This document shows, one piece after another, positions 53,598-62,586 of a stretch of 64,000 nucleotides of DNA. The notes under the pieces are model-generated. The model did not search any database. It was not told the DNA's origin and worked only from the letters and a program-made list of their open reading frames with translations. The position numbers were made by a program, and so were the translations under genes. Numbering within the stretch: the first letter of the stretch is position 1; each line of letters starts with the position of its first letter. This DNA comes from Streptomyces sp. NBC_00341 (GTDB taxonomy: Bacteria > Actinomycetota > Actinomycetes > Streptomycetales > Streptomycetaceae), in assembly GCF_041435055.1 (NCBI RefSeq), contig NZ_CP108002.1, positions 8,494,001 through 8,558,000 on the forward strand, read 5' to 3'.

Positions 53598-55574
53598 TCA
53601 GGCCGCGTAGACCTTGAGGCCGGAGATCTGGGCGGCCGGCCAGCCGGTGTTGGCCGTGACGGTCAGCCGTACGTACCGGACGGGTGAGCTCGTCGGCAGG
53701 GTGAGGGTGGCGGTGTTGCCGCTCGCCGGGTCGAACCGGTGGTCCGCCGCGGCGAGCAGCTGACCGGAGGCGCCGCTGTCGATGCCGCCCTGGACCGAGA
53801 CCGTCTGGGTACGGGCGCCCCAGGCGCTGGACGGGGGCAGGGTGAGCACGATCCGCCGGACGGTGGTCGCGGCGCCGAGATCGACCTGGATCCACTGCGG
53901 GAAGGAGTTGTTCGCGGACTCCCAGTAGCTGTTCGGGTCATCGTCCACCGCGTTGCCGGAGCCGTAGCCCTGGGTGTGACCGCTCTCCGCGGTCGGCCGG
54001 CGCAGGGCCAGGTCCGTGGTGCCGCCGGCCGTTCCGGTCGTGGCGGTGACCTGGTTCGACGGGAGCGAGACGCCGCCGGCCGCGTCGAGCGCGACCACGT
54101 GGAAGACGTAGTCCGTGGACGGGGCGAGACCGGTGACGGTGAACGACGTGCCGGTGACGGTGCCCACCTGGGTGCCCGACTGGCCGTCCATCCGCAGCAC
54201 GCGGTAGCCGGTGACACCGACGTTGTCGGTCGCCGCATCCCAGGCCAGCGTCACCGAACTGCCGGTGCGGCCGGTGACCCGCAGCCTCGCCGGGGCGGTG
54301 GGGGCGGTGGTGTCGGATCCGCCCGCGGTCGTCGGCGGGGTGGGGCGGACCGGGGTGAGGCCGATCTCGCCCTTCAGCATCCGGCCGCCGTCGCCGGTCA
54401 GTCTCAGGTAGTAGTCGGACGAGCAGGCGGTGCCGTCCTCGTCCAGTGCCAGGAGTCCGGACCCGGTCGGAACCCAGGCCTGGGTCTCGGCGGTCTTGGC
54501 GATCTGATTGCCCTCGTTGTACTCGTCGAACATCGAGATGTAGATGCCCTGCACCCCGGCCCGGCACATGTTGTAGAACTGCCGCCACATGAAGTCGCCG
54601 TGCGCGCGCTGGCGGCCGGACACGTCGCCGGGCAGCACGCACGGCTGGTAGTCGATGCCGTGCGCCGAGCAGTCCGCCTCGTCGCCGACCGTGTAGGTGG
54701 CGTAGGCGTTGTCGGAGTCGCCGGCGTTGCCGATCGCGCCGACCATCCACGGGGAGATCATGTGGAAGGCGTGGTAGACGTCCGTGTACCCGGTGCGCGT
54801 TCCCGCGCCACCCGTACGCCACTCGCGCGGCACCCCGCCGATGACGTAACAGCCCTGTTCCTTGAACCAGTTGATGACGTCCAGGCAGGCATCGGTGGAG
54901 AACGGGTGGTTGTCGTCGTTGAAGCCGAAGCCCCAGATGCACACCACCGGTTGCCCGTTCTGGGTGGCGTACTGGGGTGACGCCGTGTGGGCCTTCATCT
55001 TGTCGGTCCAGTCGGCCTTGATCTCCGACCGCATGCCGGTCCAGCCGGTGACGTCGTACATCACGTAGAACTTCACGTCGTGCGACTCGGCGGCGGACCG
55101 CACCTTGACGGCCATCGCGTCGCGGGTCGGGCCCTCGCCGCCGGTCGGGTTGAAGCGTTGCAGAGCCGCCGTGTCGATGCCGTACTGCCGCATCCACAGG
55201 AAGTGGGTGTCCACGGTCTGCTGGTCGTAGGAGGAGAACAGCGCCGCGGGCTGCCCGTTGCCGAGGTTGCCGTAGGCCGTGGGGTAGCTGTGCGCGTACT
55301 CCCGCATGTCGGGCCAGCACTTGGTGCCGGTGTTCGACGGGGACGGCGGCCGGCTCCAGTCCTGGGTCCAGTGCCACCAGCCGTTGATCGGGGCGCCGTC
55401 GCCGGTACACGCGAACCAGCCCTGATAGCCGACGGTGACCTTCCCCACCACATCGCCGGGCGGACTGCCGGCGGCCACCGCGGCCCCGGCCAGGGCGGTC
55501 TGCGTGCCCCCTGCCGCGCCCACGGCCGTGACCGCGATCACCGCTTGCATGAATGTCCGGCGTGTGACGCCCAT
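53598..55574 (-). CDS. Tat-exported GH99/GH71-like glycoside hydrolase with FN3 and discoidin-type domain
   Basis: The 658-aa product has a twin-arginine signal (VTRRTFMQAVIAVTAVG). The catalytic domain at about 40-410 has VTVGYQGWFACTGDG, WHWTQDWSRPPSP, FSSYDQQTVDTHFLWMRQYG, VKFYVMYDVTGW, VVCIWGFGFNDD and ISMFDEYNEGNQI. These match the GH99-like/GH71 alpha-mannanase or glucanase set. A fibronectin type III domain follows (about 428-515, APARLRVTGRTGSSVTLAW), then a C-terminal F5/8C domain (about 520-655, WESANNSFPQWIQVDLG). It probably acts on fungal or yeast-type mannan or similar glycans outside the cell. Confidence 0.88.
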   Translation of the reverse strand: MGVTRRTFMQAVIAVTAVGAAGGTQTALAGAAVAAGSPPGDVVGKVTVGYQGWFACTGDGAPINGWWHWTQDWSRPPSPSNTGTKCWPDMREYAHSYPTAYGNLGNGQPAALFSSYDQQTVDTHFLWMRQYGIDTAALQRFNPTGGEGPTRDAMAVKVRSAAESHDVKFYVMYDVTGWTGMRSEIKADWTDKMKAHTASPQYATQNGQPVVCIWGFGFNDDNHPFSTDACLDVINWFKEQGCYVIGGVPREWRTGGAGTRTGYTDVYHAFHMISPWMVGAIGNAGDSDNAYATYTVGDEADCSAHGIDYQPCVLPGDVSGRQRAHGDFMWRQFYNMCRAGVQGIYISMFDEYNEGNQIAKTAETQAWVPTGSGLLALDEDGTACSSDYYLRLTGDGGRMLKGEIGLTPVRPTPPTTAGGSDTTAPTAPARLRVTGRTGSSVTLAWDAATDNVGVTGYRVLRMDGQSGTQVGTVTGTSFTVTGLAPSTDYVFHVVALDAAGGVSLPSNQVTATTGTAGGTTDLALRRPTAESGHTQGYGSGNAVDDDPNSYWESANNSFPQWIQVDLGAATTVRRIVLTLPPSSAWGARTQTVSVQGGIDSGASGQLLAAADHRFDPASGNTATLTLPTSSPVRYVRLTVTANTGWPAAQISGLKVYAA

Positions 55575-55775
55575 CTGGAAACTCCTCGACTAGGTCAACT
55601 CCAGCGTTCCCAGGGCTAGTTGGGAAGCCAGTGGGTCAGGATTCCGCTGCGGGGATCGTAACGACACGGTTACGTATCAGCAATAGTGCGTGTGCATGGC
55701 GAAAATATCGACGGAGATGACGCAAAAAATGTTCCGTCCTGGACGACGGGCGGATGTCTGCGCGATCATGAACGG

Positions 55776-56477
55776 ATGGACGCTCATTTCACCGGCATCG
55801 CAGAAGTGCTCGAAGTGCCGTCCGTGGCCGTGGTGGTGGACCATATGCGCGCCTACACGGTGGCTGCCTGGGCCTTCGCGCGCGGGGCGGAGAAGATCGT
55901 CCTGGCCGATTCGCCGGCCGAGGCGCTGGCGCTCAAGGCCCGCCACCCGGACTGGGTGACGCTCAAGGACGGTCCACCCGCGCCCGGATTCGACATGGTC
56001 AACTCGCCGGGCCTGTTGAGCTCCGCCGACCTCGGTGGACTGACCATCGTGCAGAAGACCACCGCGGGCACGGTCGGCGCCCTCGCGGTCAAGGACGCGT
56101 CACTGGTGCTGTGCGCCGGCTTCGTGGTGGCGGAGGCGACGGCCCGGTTCCTGCGGGCACGCGAGTGCGCCGGTGTCACCTTCGTGGTCACCGGTGAGGA
56201 CGGGCGCGCCGAGGAAGACCTGGCGTGTGCTCAGTACATCGCCGGGAGGGCCACCGGGGCGGTGACGGAGCCCGCCGAGTTCCTCCGCCGCGCCGCTGGG
56301 TCACGCGCCGCCGCCGAACTGGGATCGGGGGTGCGTGAAGGGGCGCATCCCGATGACGTCGCGCTCTGTCTGGAGCTCGACCGGTTCCCCTTCGCCATGG
56401 TGGCGACATGGGAGGACTCGCTCATGGTCCTCCGCCCGTGCGCCGTACCTTCACCGGCCGACGGGGCTCCGGTCTGA
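55776..56477 (+). CDS. ComB-like (2-phosphosulfolactate phosphatase family) protein
   Basis: The 233-aa product has [20 protein letters not shown] (Asp-metal region), [45 protein letters not shown] and [15 protein letters not shown]. These correspond to the ComB family, Mg-dependent phosphatases first known from coenzyme M biosynthesis and widespread in actinobacteria with unclear substrates. The start at 55776 was chosen because the upstream extension has poor codon use. The AT-rich 200 nt upstream are divergent from the GH gene and should hold both promoters. Confidence 0.8.
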   Translation: MDAHFTGIAEVLEVPSVAVVVDHMRAYTVAAWAFARGAEKIVLADSPAEALALKARHPDWVTLKDGPPAPGFDMVNSPGLLSSADLGGLTIVQKTTAGTVGALAVKDASLVLCAGFVVAEATARFLRARECAGVTFVVTGEDGRAEEDLACAQYIAGRATGAVTEPAEFLRRAAGSRAAAELGSGVREGAHPDDVALCLELDRFPFAMVATWEDSLMVLRPCAVPSPADGAPV

Positions 56478-56559
56478 CGGCCGGCGGCGCCTGTACGCGT
56501 GCCCCTGGGTGCCGCTCCCGGCAAACAGCGCGGAAGACGTCGTCAGGACCTGGATCAGG

Positions 56560-57039
56560 TCAGCTGGGCCGGTCCCGCTGCGGCAGCTGACGGCCTGCCG
56601 CGTTTCGGGTGCGACGGGTCCGTCCGTGTGCTGCCAACAGTCCGAGGGACTCGGACGAGGTCGCGATCTGCGAGGTCGCGGCCATGCGCTGGAGCCAGTT
56701 GGTTGCTCCGGTGAGCTCCTCGGCGGTCCACGGTTCGCCCAGGGCGATGGCTCTGAGCAGGGCCCATTCGCGCAGACGGAGGGCCAGGAAGTCGCGATCC
56801 GCGATCACCTCGGTCATGGCGTGGGCCCAGGCCGTGAACCGGGGGCCGGTCAGTAAGTCGGCGGCCCTGCGGTCCAGATGGCGGCCCACCGCGCTGTCCG
56901 CCATCGTCGCGTCCTGGTCGCGCAGGACGGCGGCCACCAGGTCGGCCTCGGCCGCCTCGGTGACAGCCTCCAAGGTCTCCAAGTAGTGGGCGAAGCGCCG
57001 ATGCTCGGCGGGCTCGTCGTCGAGGTGGGGGCCGACCAT
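56560..57039 (-). CDS. Uncharacterised 159-aa helical protein
   Basis: The product from ATG 57039 is mostly helical: RRFAHYLETLEAVTEAAEAD, then HLDRRAADLLTGPRFTAWA and REWALLRAIALGEPWTAEEL, with a basic tail. HEAT-like or helical-bundle character is suggested, but no family is recognised. A longer frame to 57165 adds Pro/Ser-rich residues of doubtful coding quality. It is convergent with the ComB-like gene and lies next to a mobile-element remnant. Confidence 0.6.
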   Translation of the reverse strand: MVGPHLDDEPAEHRRFAHYLETLEAVTEAAEADLVAAVLRDQDATMADSAVGRHLDRRAADLLTGPRFTAWAHAMTEVIADRDFLALRLREWALLRAIALGEPWTAEELTGATNWLQRMAATSQIATSSESLGLLAAHGRTRRTRNAAGRQLPQRDRPS

Positions 57040-57177
57040 GCCGCGAACCCTAACCGGCACACCGCTCGTGGACAGCCTGACCGGCGGCAACCGCGACGAC
57101 GTTACTGGGGCTGTCGGACAGGGTGCCCGCAGACCTGAGGTCAGCCACGATCCGTCCGAGTCCAACCGAAAAGGCGT

Positions 57178-57579
57178 TTACCCCCGAGTCACCCATCCGT
57201 GCCTGGACCCAGTCCCCCGGCGGAGCCGGCCTGAGAAGTCCTCCACAGGCCCCTCCTGGAGCGGCACCCACGTCTCCATGGCCGTCACGATCTCTGCCAG
57301 CCGGGACTCCAAGGCCACCACACCGACCTCGCCGGCTCCGTATTCGTGCCACAGTCCGACGAGCTGATCCTCCCGCTCGCCGAGGTCGATCAACTTGTCG
57401 GCGAGTGCGAAGCCGTCCAGAGATGACTTCCCGACCTCAAAGCCCCAACGGCTCGCGGCCGCATCCGCGGTGATACCGCGGCCCGCCAGCTCGACGACCC
57501 CGATCGGCACCCCGGGGTCAGCGGCCACAGCCAGAAATACAGCCAGCGACACTGAGTTCCGCACGGCCTTTTCCGCCAC
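57178..57579 (-). CDS. Uncharacterised 133-aa protein beside transposase remnant
   Basis: The GTG at 57579 has an excellent AGGGAGGG site 8 nt upstream. The same frame runs open through the decayed transposase to 57981, so an automated caller could fuse the two. The product has VRNSVSLAVFLAVAADPG, VVELAGRGITADAAASRWGF, LADKLIDLGEREDQLVGLWH and an acidic-hydrophobic C-terminal half (VALESRLAEIVTAMETWVPL). No family is recognised. Its own ribosome-binding site argues that it is a separate gene and not the transposase C-terminus. Confidence 0.55.
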   Translation of the reverse strand: MAEKAVRNSVSLAVFLAVAADPGVPIGVVELAGRGITADAAASRWGFEVGKSSLDGFALADKLIDLGEREDQLVGLWHEYGAGEVGVVALESRLAEIVTAMETWVPLQEGPVEDFSGRLRRGTGSRHGWVTRG

Positions 57580-57589
57580 CCGCCAAACC

Positions 57590-57981
57590 CTCCCTACACG
57601 TGTCGCGCAGCGTTTCGCGCTCGTCGGCCTTGGCCCCGGTGAGCGCGAACAGGACCGGCAGTCCGCCGAGTGTGCACACCAGGTGCAGACGCAGCCCCCA
57701 GAAGTATCGCGAGTGTGACGCGCAGTAGCCGTACTGGGCCCAGCCTGCCAGGTCTGAGCGGTTGGCCGTCTCGCGGGGGCAACCGCAACCGACCGGCGTG
57801 GAGTCGACCAGGTGTATCCGAGCAGCGCTGACATGACCGCGAGCGTGATCAGCTCGGCGTCGGTGAGCTTGGGCGTGATTCCGACAGCAGGCCTCCACGG
57901 CGCGAGCCACGGCGAAGCCTTCAGCTCGTCGTCAATCCGGGCATGGAGTGCCGTTGCGAGGGTGTCCAGGTCGTTAGTCAC
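57590..57981 (-). mobile_element. Decayed IS transposase remnant (DDE type, IS4/IS982-like)
   Basis: The 5' part reads MTNDLDTLATALHARIDDEL, then PKLTDAELITLAVMSALLGY, as at the start of common Streptomyces transposases. At about 57810 the frame changes to one with HLVDSTPVGCGCPRETANRS, WAQYGYCASHSRYFWGLRLH and ALTGAKADERETLRDTC, the catalytic VDSTPV and WGLRLH region. The roughly 70-90 residues expected between these parts are missing. Internal deletion, frameshift and loss of the 3' end make it non-functional. I could not identify terminal inverted repeats. Confidence 0.8.
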
Positions 57982-58067
57982 ATATCGACGTTGGACCCCC
58001 TCGTCTCATGTCCGCAGGCGATATCTGGGACTCATTCAGGGATCCGGGGCGGTGCCCACTGCGGTGA

Positions 58068-59006
58068 CTACGCGTCACGGTCATTTCGCAGGGCCTGGAT
58101 GAGCCAGGGGTACACCGGGATCAGGTTCGGTACTACCTGCCAGCCGTTGACGACCCACACCAGCCGCCAGTATCGGTCCACCCGGGGATCGTGCGCCTTT
58201 TCGAACTGCTGGGCCATCCAGTCCCGGAATTCCGTGTCAGGGGTGCGCGCGAACACCTCGGCGAAGCGGTCCACGAGGTCGTCGATGACGGGTGCGCCCC
58301 TGTCGCTGCGCGGGTCGATGCCCGACTCCGTGGCCTCGGCCACCTTCTGACGGGTGAACTCCATCAGGTCCTCGCCGGCATCGCGTTCGATGTCGAGCGG
58401 GCGCCCGGCGGCCTGGCGTACGGCGGTTCGGCGCATCCGGGCACGGAAATCCTCGTCGCTGACCAGCTCGGCGAGTTCCACCCACGCGGCGACCTGCTCT
58501 CTGGTTGGATCATCGGGGAGGTCGGGAGTGGCAGCGTGAACCATGGCCATCGCGGTCGGGTCGGCATCCACTGTGCCGAAGGTGCCATCGATGAAATCGT
58601 CGATCAAACGGCGGCGTTCTTCGCCGGACAATTGCGTAAGCCTGTGCATGAGCTTGGTCTCCTCGGGACTGGACCCGCGTCTGGCCACGACTCGCAGAAC
58701 GCTCCGACGCAGTTGCAGCATCCGGATCTGGACGTCCATGGCGTCGGCGTGCGCCGCGGCGACTTCCGCCACCGAGAGCTCGCGGTCCAGTACCCGTTGA
58801 ATCGTGGCCAGGTCTATGCCCAGCTCGCGCAGTGTGCGGAGGAGTTCCAGACGAAGCAGTGCGTCGAGGTCGTAGAGCCGATAACCGGCGGGACTACGGG
58901 TGGTCGGCGCTACCACGCCCGAATCGGAGTAGAACCGGATGGTCCTCACAGACAAGCCGGTCCGCCGGGAAAGCTCCCCGATCGAGTAGAGGGTCGTAGC
59001 GTCCAT
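58068..59006 (-). CDS. MerR-family transcriptional regulator
   Basis: The 312-aa product has a MerR winged helix: YSIGELSRRTGLSVRTIRFY, SPAGYRLYDLDALLRLELL, followed by the dimerisation helix. A long C-terminal helical ligand domain (about 110-312) contains MAQQFEKAHDPRVDRYWRLV. The length is beyond that of metal-type MerR proteins and fits drug-sensing types. A perfect 19-bp palindrome sits 14 nt upstream of the start, suggesting autoregulation. No obvious target gene neighbours it. Confidence 0.92.
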   Translation of the reverse strand: MDATTLYSIGELSRRTGLSVRTIRFYSDSGVVAPTTRSPAGYRLYDLDALLRLELLRTLRELGIDLATIQRVLDRELSVAEVAAAHADAMDVQIRMLQLRRSVLRVVARRGSSPEETKLMHRLTQLSGEERRRLIDDFIDGTFGTVDADPTAMAMVHAATPDLPDDPTREQVAAWVELAELVSDEDFRARMRRTAVRQAAGRPLDIERDAGEDLMEFTRQKVAEATESGIDPRSDRGAPVIDDLVDRFAEVFARTPDTEFRDWMAQQFEKAHDPRVDRYWRLVWVVNGWQVVPNLIPVYPWLIQALRNDRDA

Positions 59007-59020
59007 GCCCCCACTCTGCT

Positions 59021-59039
59021 GTCTCCAGTCACTGGAGAC
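59021..59039. promoter_or_regulatory. MerR operator (19-bp palindrome)
   Basis: GTCTCCAGT-C-ACTGGAGAC is a perfect 9-bp inverted repeat with one central base, immediately upstream of the MerR start. Size and symmetry match MerR operators, which lie between the -35 and -10 elements. Confidence 0.85.
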
Positions 59040-59225
59040 TCAAGGCCGTTCCCCAGCGGTGCCGTGTCCCAGACGTCCACCGAGTGGCTGAAGCATGCGT
59101 CGCGTACTCTCCGCTGACCTCCGAAATGAAACGGGCACGCCTTGCACATGCTGGGCGGGCGATGGCAGCGAGAGGCGACACCACTCGCTGCCGGCCTACG
59201 GCAACGAGCCCTTGGACTCAATCAT

Positions 59226-59570
59226 CTAGTTGACAGCCGCGAGTCGGTTGAGAACCTCTTTGGCGGTGAAGCTCCAGCCGACCATACGCGGCCCGCTCCA
59301 GTTGATGCCGATCACCAGACCATCCCGGGCGGCATCGGGCAGTACGAGATCGCACCAGGTGTCCAAAGGCATGGACTCGGCGCGGAGGCCGCGCCCCCAG
59401 ACCTTCGCCGCCCTCCGGGCGCGGGGTGAGGTCGACCAGAAGGGGAGACTTCGCGTGCCGTCTGCGGAGAGGTGAGTCGGGCTTCCCTCGTCATTCCGGA
59501 CAAGCCAGACGGCCGTGCTTTCGCGGACATCCCGGAAGAATGCCGCCGCTTGCGAACCGCTCTGACTCAT
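59226..59570 (-). CDS. DUF2750-type small protein
   Basis: The 114-aa product has AAFFRDVRESTAVWLVRNDE, then RSLPFWSTSPRARRAAKVWG and PLDTWCDLVLPDAARDGLVI with a final GINWSGPRMVGWSF. This order (W-L, P-WS, late GINWSG) resembles DUF2750, a small domain often seen in immunity-like or SUKH-type settings; function is not known. No toxin gene is adjacent. The start at 59570 is preferred over a GTG six nt upstream. Confidence 0.72.
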   Translation of the reverse strand: MSQSGSQAAAFFRDVRESTAVWLVRNDEGSPTHLSADGTRSLPFWSTSPRARRAAKVWGRGLRAESMPLDTWCDLVLPDAARDGLVIGINWSGPRMVGWSFTAKEVLNRLAAVN

Positions 59571-59628
59571 GGCCACAGAGGCTACCGTTTCCCCAACACC
59601 CTCTCGTGGGATCAGGTCACGGACGGAT

Positions 59629-60954
59629 TCAGGCCGGTACGTCGACCGGTTCCACGCGCCGAACGCGCGTCGGCCCCCTTCCGTTGAACGCCAGGTTCAG
59701 CCCGAACGCCACCAGCGTCGCGCTCGTCACCGGCGAGCCCAGCACGATCCCCACCCCCTCCGGGAGCCTGCTGTACAGATCGGGAGCCACCTCCGGGGCC
59801 ATGCCCGCACCGATCGAGACGGCCACGATCAGCAGGTTGTGCGTGCCGTCGAAGTCCACCGTACGGAGCGTGCCGATGCCGACGGTGGCGACCGTCGCGA
59901 ACATCACCAGGCCCGCCGCACCGACCACCGGCTGCGGCAACCCGGCGACCAACGCGCCCAGTTTGGGAATCAGCCCGAGTACCAGCAGCATGCAGCCCGC
60001 CACGGTGGCGACGTGCCGGCTTCGTACCTTCGTCATCGTCACCAGTCCGACGTTCTGCGCGAACACGGTGTCCAGGAAAGCGTTCATGACGCCGCCCAGG
60101 ACACCGGAGAGGCCGTCCGCCGCCAGGCCACGAGCCATGTCCGCGGTTGTCAGCTTCCTGCCGGTCAGCTCCGCGACCGCGAGGAGATCCGCCGTGGACT
60201 CGGCGAAGAGCACGAGCATCACCACGCACATCGAGATCACCGCTACTGCGGGGAACTGCGGCGCTCCGAAGTGGAAGGGGGCACTGACGCCGATCCAGTC
60301 CGCCGTCCGCGCGGCCGTGACGTCCACCAAGCCGAGCGGCACCGCGACCGCCGTCCCCGCCACCACGCCGAGCAGGACGCCGGTCTGGGCGAGGAATCCA
60401 CGGCCGAAGCGGGCGACGAGGAGGATCACGATCACGACGAAGGCGGCGAGTGCGAGCCGCGAGGGCGCGGCATGGTCGGCGGCCTCCGGATCGCTGCCGA
60501 CGATCAGGTTCACCCCGACGCCGATCAGGGCGAGCCCGACCACCGTGATCACCACACCGCTCACCAGCGGTGGGAAGAAGCGCACCGCCTTCGCGAACGG
60601 GTAGGCCACCAGTAGGCCGAAGAGTCCCGCCGCCAGCATCGACCCGTACACCGCCTGCAGGCCGTACTCCCCGGCGATCAGAATCATCGGCGTCACCGCT
60701 GTGAACGCCGCGCCCGCCATCACCGGCATTCGCACCCCCAGGATCCGGCCGACCCCGGCTCCCTGGATGATCGTGACGATGCCCGCGACGAGCAGGTCGG
60801 CGTTGATGAGCACGGCGACCGCCGCGGCGTCGAGGCCGGCCGCCGCGCCGAACACCAGCGGCACCGTCACACACCCGGTGTACATCACGATCACATGCTG
60901 CAGGCCGAGCACCGCGAGCCGTCCGGGGCCGGTGCTCCTCGTGGACATCGTCAT
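59629..60954 (-). CDS. NCS2-family nucleobase:cation symporter (xanthine/uracil permease)
   Basis: The 441-aa product has about 12-14 membrane segments. Signature motifs are LGLQHVIVMYTGCVTVPLVF at the N-terminus, GSMLAAGLFGLLVAYPF, and the family motif QNVGLVTMTKVRSRHVATVA. It imports purines or uracil with H+ or Na+. The ATG at 60954 has a GGAGG site. It lies 13 nt after the 2OG-oxygenase stop, so the two genes form one operon. Confidence 0.93.
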   Translation of the reverse strand: MTMSTRSTGPGRLAVLGLQHVIVMYTGCVTVPLVFGAAAGLDAAAVAVLINADLLVAGIVTIIQGAGVGRILGVRMPVMAGAAFTAVTPMILIAGEYGLQAVYGSMLAAGLFGLLVAYPFAKAVRFFPPLVSGVVITVVGLALIGVGVNLIVGSDPEAADHAAPSRLALAAFVVIVILLVARFGRGFLAQTGVLLGVVAGTAVAVPLGLVDVTAARTADWIGVSAPFHFGAPQFPAVAVISMCVVMLVLFAESTADLLAVAELTGRKLTTADMARGLAADGLSGVLGGVMNAFLDTVFAQNVGLVTMTKVRSRHVATVAGCMLLVLGLIPKLGALVAGLPQPVVGAAGLVMFATVATVGIGTLRTVDFDGTHNLLIVAVSIGAGMAPEVAPDLYSRLPEGVGIVLGSPVTSATLVAFGLNLAFNGRGPTRVRRVEPVDVPA

Positions 60955-60967
60955 GTCACCCTCCCCT

Positions 60968-61999
60968 CTAGCGTGTGAAGTTGGCGGCGATGCGCTGCTG
61001 GATGTAGTCCGCGGCCGTGATCGCCGGGTAGCGGCCCGCGGGTCCCTCGATCACCACGTCACGGTCGGCCTGTGCGAAGAACGCGATGCTGTGGCGGGCC
61101 GAGCGGTCGTCGCCGGGGCCGGGCGACTTCACCCGGTGGAAGTTGGACGGCAGCCGGTCGTCGCTCCACCGCGTCAGCATGTCCCCGATATTGCAGGTGA
61201 TCACGGTGTCGGCCGGTTCGACCGGCGTCCACTCCTGTGCCTCGGCCTCCTTGCCGGGGCACACCTGCAGCCCGCCCTGCCCGTCGCGCTGGAACAGCAG
61301 CGTCAGACAGTCGAAGTCCGTGTGCGCACCCGCGCGCCAGACATCCGCCGGGCTCTCGACATCCGCGGGGACCGCGAAGTAGTGCAGCATGCGCAGCGTC
61401 GACTGGTACTGCTCACTGCCCGGGTCGTGGGCGCGCGTGAAGAACCCGTCGGGCAGCCCCAGCTTGTCGGCGAAGCAGGACAGTACGCGCATCGCCAGTT
61501 CCCTGCACCGCGCTTCGAAGCCGAGCGTGCGCTCCCGGAAGCCGGGCAGCTCGTCGTCCGGCCACAGCCCGTCCATGTGCGGCCGGGTCAGCTGGTACGA
61601 CTCCTTCTGGTCCGGTGTGCCGATCGACGGGCGGACCTGGGTCATCGACTCCCAGCCCGAGTTGAGCCCCTTCTTCAGGGCGTGCCGGGCCTTGGTCTCC
61701 TCCGGCAGTGCGAAGAACCGCTCGGCGTCGGCGAACGCCTCGTCCACCGTGCTCTGTCCGATGCCGTGCTGCACGAGCTGGAAGAAGCCGATATCAGTGG
61801 CGGCAGCCCACAGCTGTTCGGTGATCTCGGCCTTGCGGGCGTCGAAGTCGCTTATGTCGATCCTGCGGATCTCCCGGCCGGAGGTCTCCGTCCCGGCCCC
61901 GCCCATACGAGTCTCCTTGGCCAGCTCGGCCAGGCTGTACGTCGTCTCAGGAGTCTCAGCCGTCTCGGCAGTCTCAGCCGTGTTGGTCGTGTCAGTCAT
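60968..61999 (-). CDS. 2-oxoglutarate/Fe(II)-dependent dioxygenase (isopenicillin-N-synthase-like fold)
   Basis: The 343-aa product has a low-complexity N-terminal tail (repeated AET). A DIOX_N-like region follows (IRRIDISDFDARKAEITEQL, DIGFFQLVQHGI, ERFFALPEETKA). The Fe-binding HTDFD pair and NFHRVKSPG His lie in a jelly-roll core, with the RHSIAFFAQ Arg region binding 2-oxoglutarate. It shares an operon with a nucleobase permease and follows a truncated amidohydrolase on the same strand. A role in purine or related base catabolism is plausible (fungal XanA hydroxylates xanthine with a 2OG oxygenase), but this is inference from context. Confidence 0.9.
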   Translation of the reverse strand: MTDTTNTAETAETAETPETTYSLAELAKETRMGGAGTETSGREIRRIDISDFDARKAEITEQLWAAATDIGFFQLVQHGIGQSTVDEAFADAERFFALPEETKARHALKKGLNSGWESMTQVRPSIGTPDQKESYQLTRPHMDGLWPDDELPGFRERTLGFEARCRELAMRVLSCFADKLGLPDGFFTRAHDPGSEQYQSTLRMLHYFAVPADVESPADVWRAGAHTDFDCLTLLFQRDGQGGLQVCPGKEAEAQEWTPVEPADTVITCNIGDMLTRWSDDRLPSNFHRVKSPGPGDDRSARHSIAFFAQADRDVVIEGPAGRYPAITAADYIQQRIAANFTR

Positions 62000-62134
62000 C
62001 GCGGTTGTCGCTCCTCGAAGCGATCGTGGGCTTCCGGGATGCAGTCACCGCCCCTGCACTCCCCACCGCGGACACGCAGAGGCCCGCGGGCACGGTCGCG
62101 GCGGACCCCTTCGCGGGTCCGGCGCCGTGGGCTG

Positions 62135-62164
62135 GTGCGGGCCCCGTCGATCCGGGGCCCGCAC
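62135..62164 (-). terminator. Hairpin between the amidohydrolase remnant and the dioxygenase operon
   Basis: A 12-bp perfect stem (62135-62146 with 62153-62164) with a TCGATC loop lies downstream of the amidohydrolase remnant. Other short hairpins occur at 62103-62120. Confidence 0.7.
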
Positions 62165-62213
62165 GCGATGCGTTCAGCCTGCCCGGCGGGTGTTTCCGCC
62201 GGGGACCACGGTG

Positions 62214-62555
62214 TTACGCCGCCGTAAAGCTCAGCCCGGCCGCCAACTGGGCCGCTGAGAGCCGGACATGCTCCCCGTTCCGCACCAGGACCTCGCCGTC
62301 GACCATGACCGCTGCCACGGTCCGGCTGCCCGCACACGTGAGCAGCGTGGCCCCCGGATCACGTACCGGAAGGCAGGCGTAGTCCCTGTCGAAGCGGTGC
62401 AGGACGAGGTCGGCCTGCATGCCGGCGCGCACGCCGTCCGGGCGCTCCTCCAGGCGAGTACGCGGTTCGCCCCGTTCGGGGCCGGCGAGAACATCTCCTT
62501 GCAGGTACGCGCCGATGCGCAGGGCCTCCCTCATCCGCAGGACCGCGTCGTGCAC
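62214..62555 (-). pseudogene. C-terminal fragment of an amidohydrolase (deaminase-like)
   Basis: The 113 residues match only the end of metal-dependent amidohydrolases (cytosine/guanine-type deaminases). Seen are REALRIGAYLQGDVLA near the start, a GMQADLVLHRFD segment and VAAVMVDGEVLVRNGEHV at the end. The metal-binding HxH and catalytic Glu/His/Asp parts are absent, and no upstream frame supplies them before the NmrA gene. It is therefore a 5'-truncated remnant. The lost enzyme would have suited a nucleobase-catabolism operon with the permease and dioxygenase downstream. Confidence 0.8.
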
Positions 62556-62586
62556 CCCGGGCGACGGGTGCGGCGTGTTCCGTGAC

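Noticed and set aside
57178..57981. Intact 268-aa transposase
   Set aside because: The catalytic region is in a different frame, an internal segment is missing, and the C-terminal part is a separate gene with its own ribosome-binding site.
62214..62555. Complete small amidohydrolase
   Set aside because: Only the C-terminal beta-sandwich part is present; the metal-binding and catalytic residues are absent.
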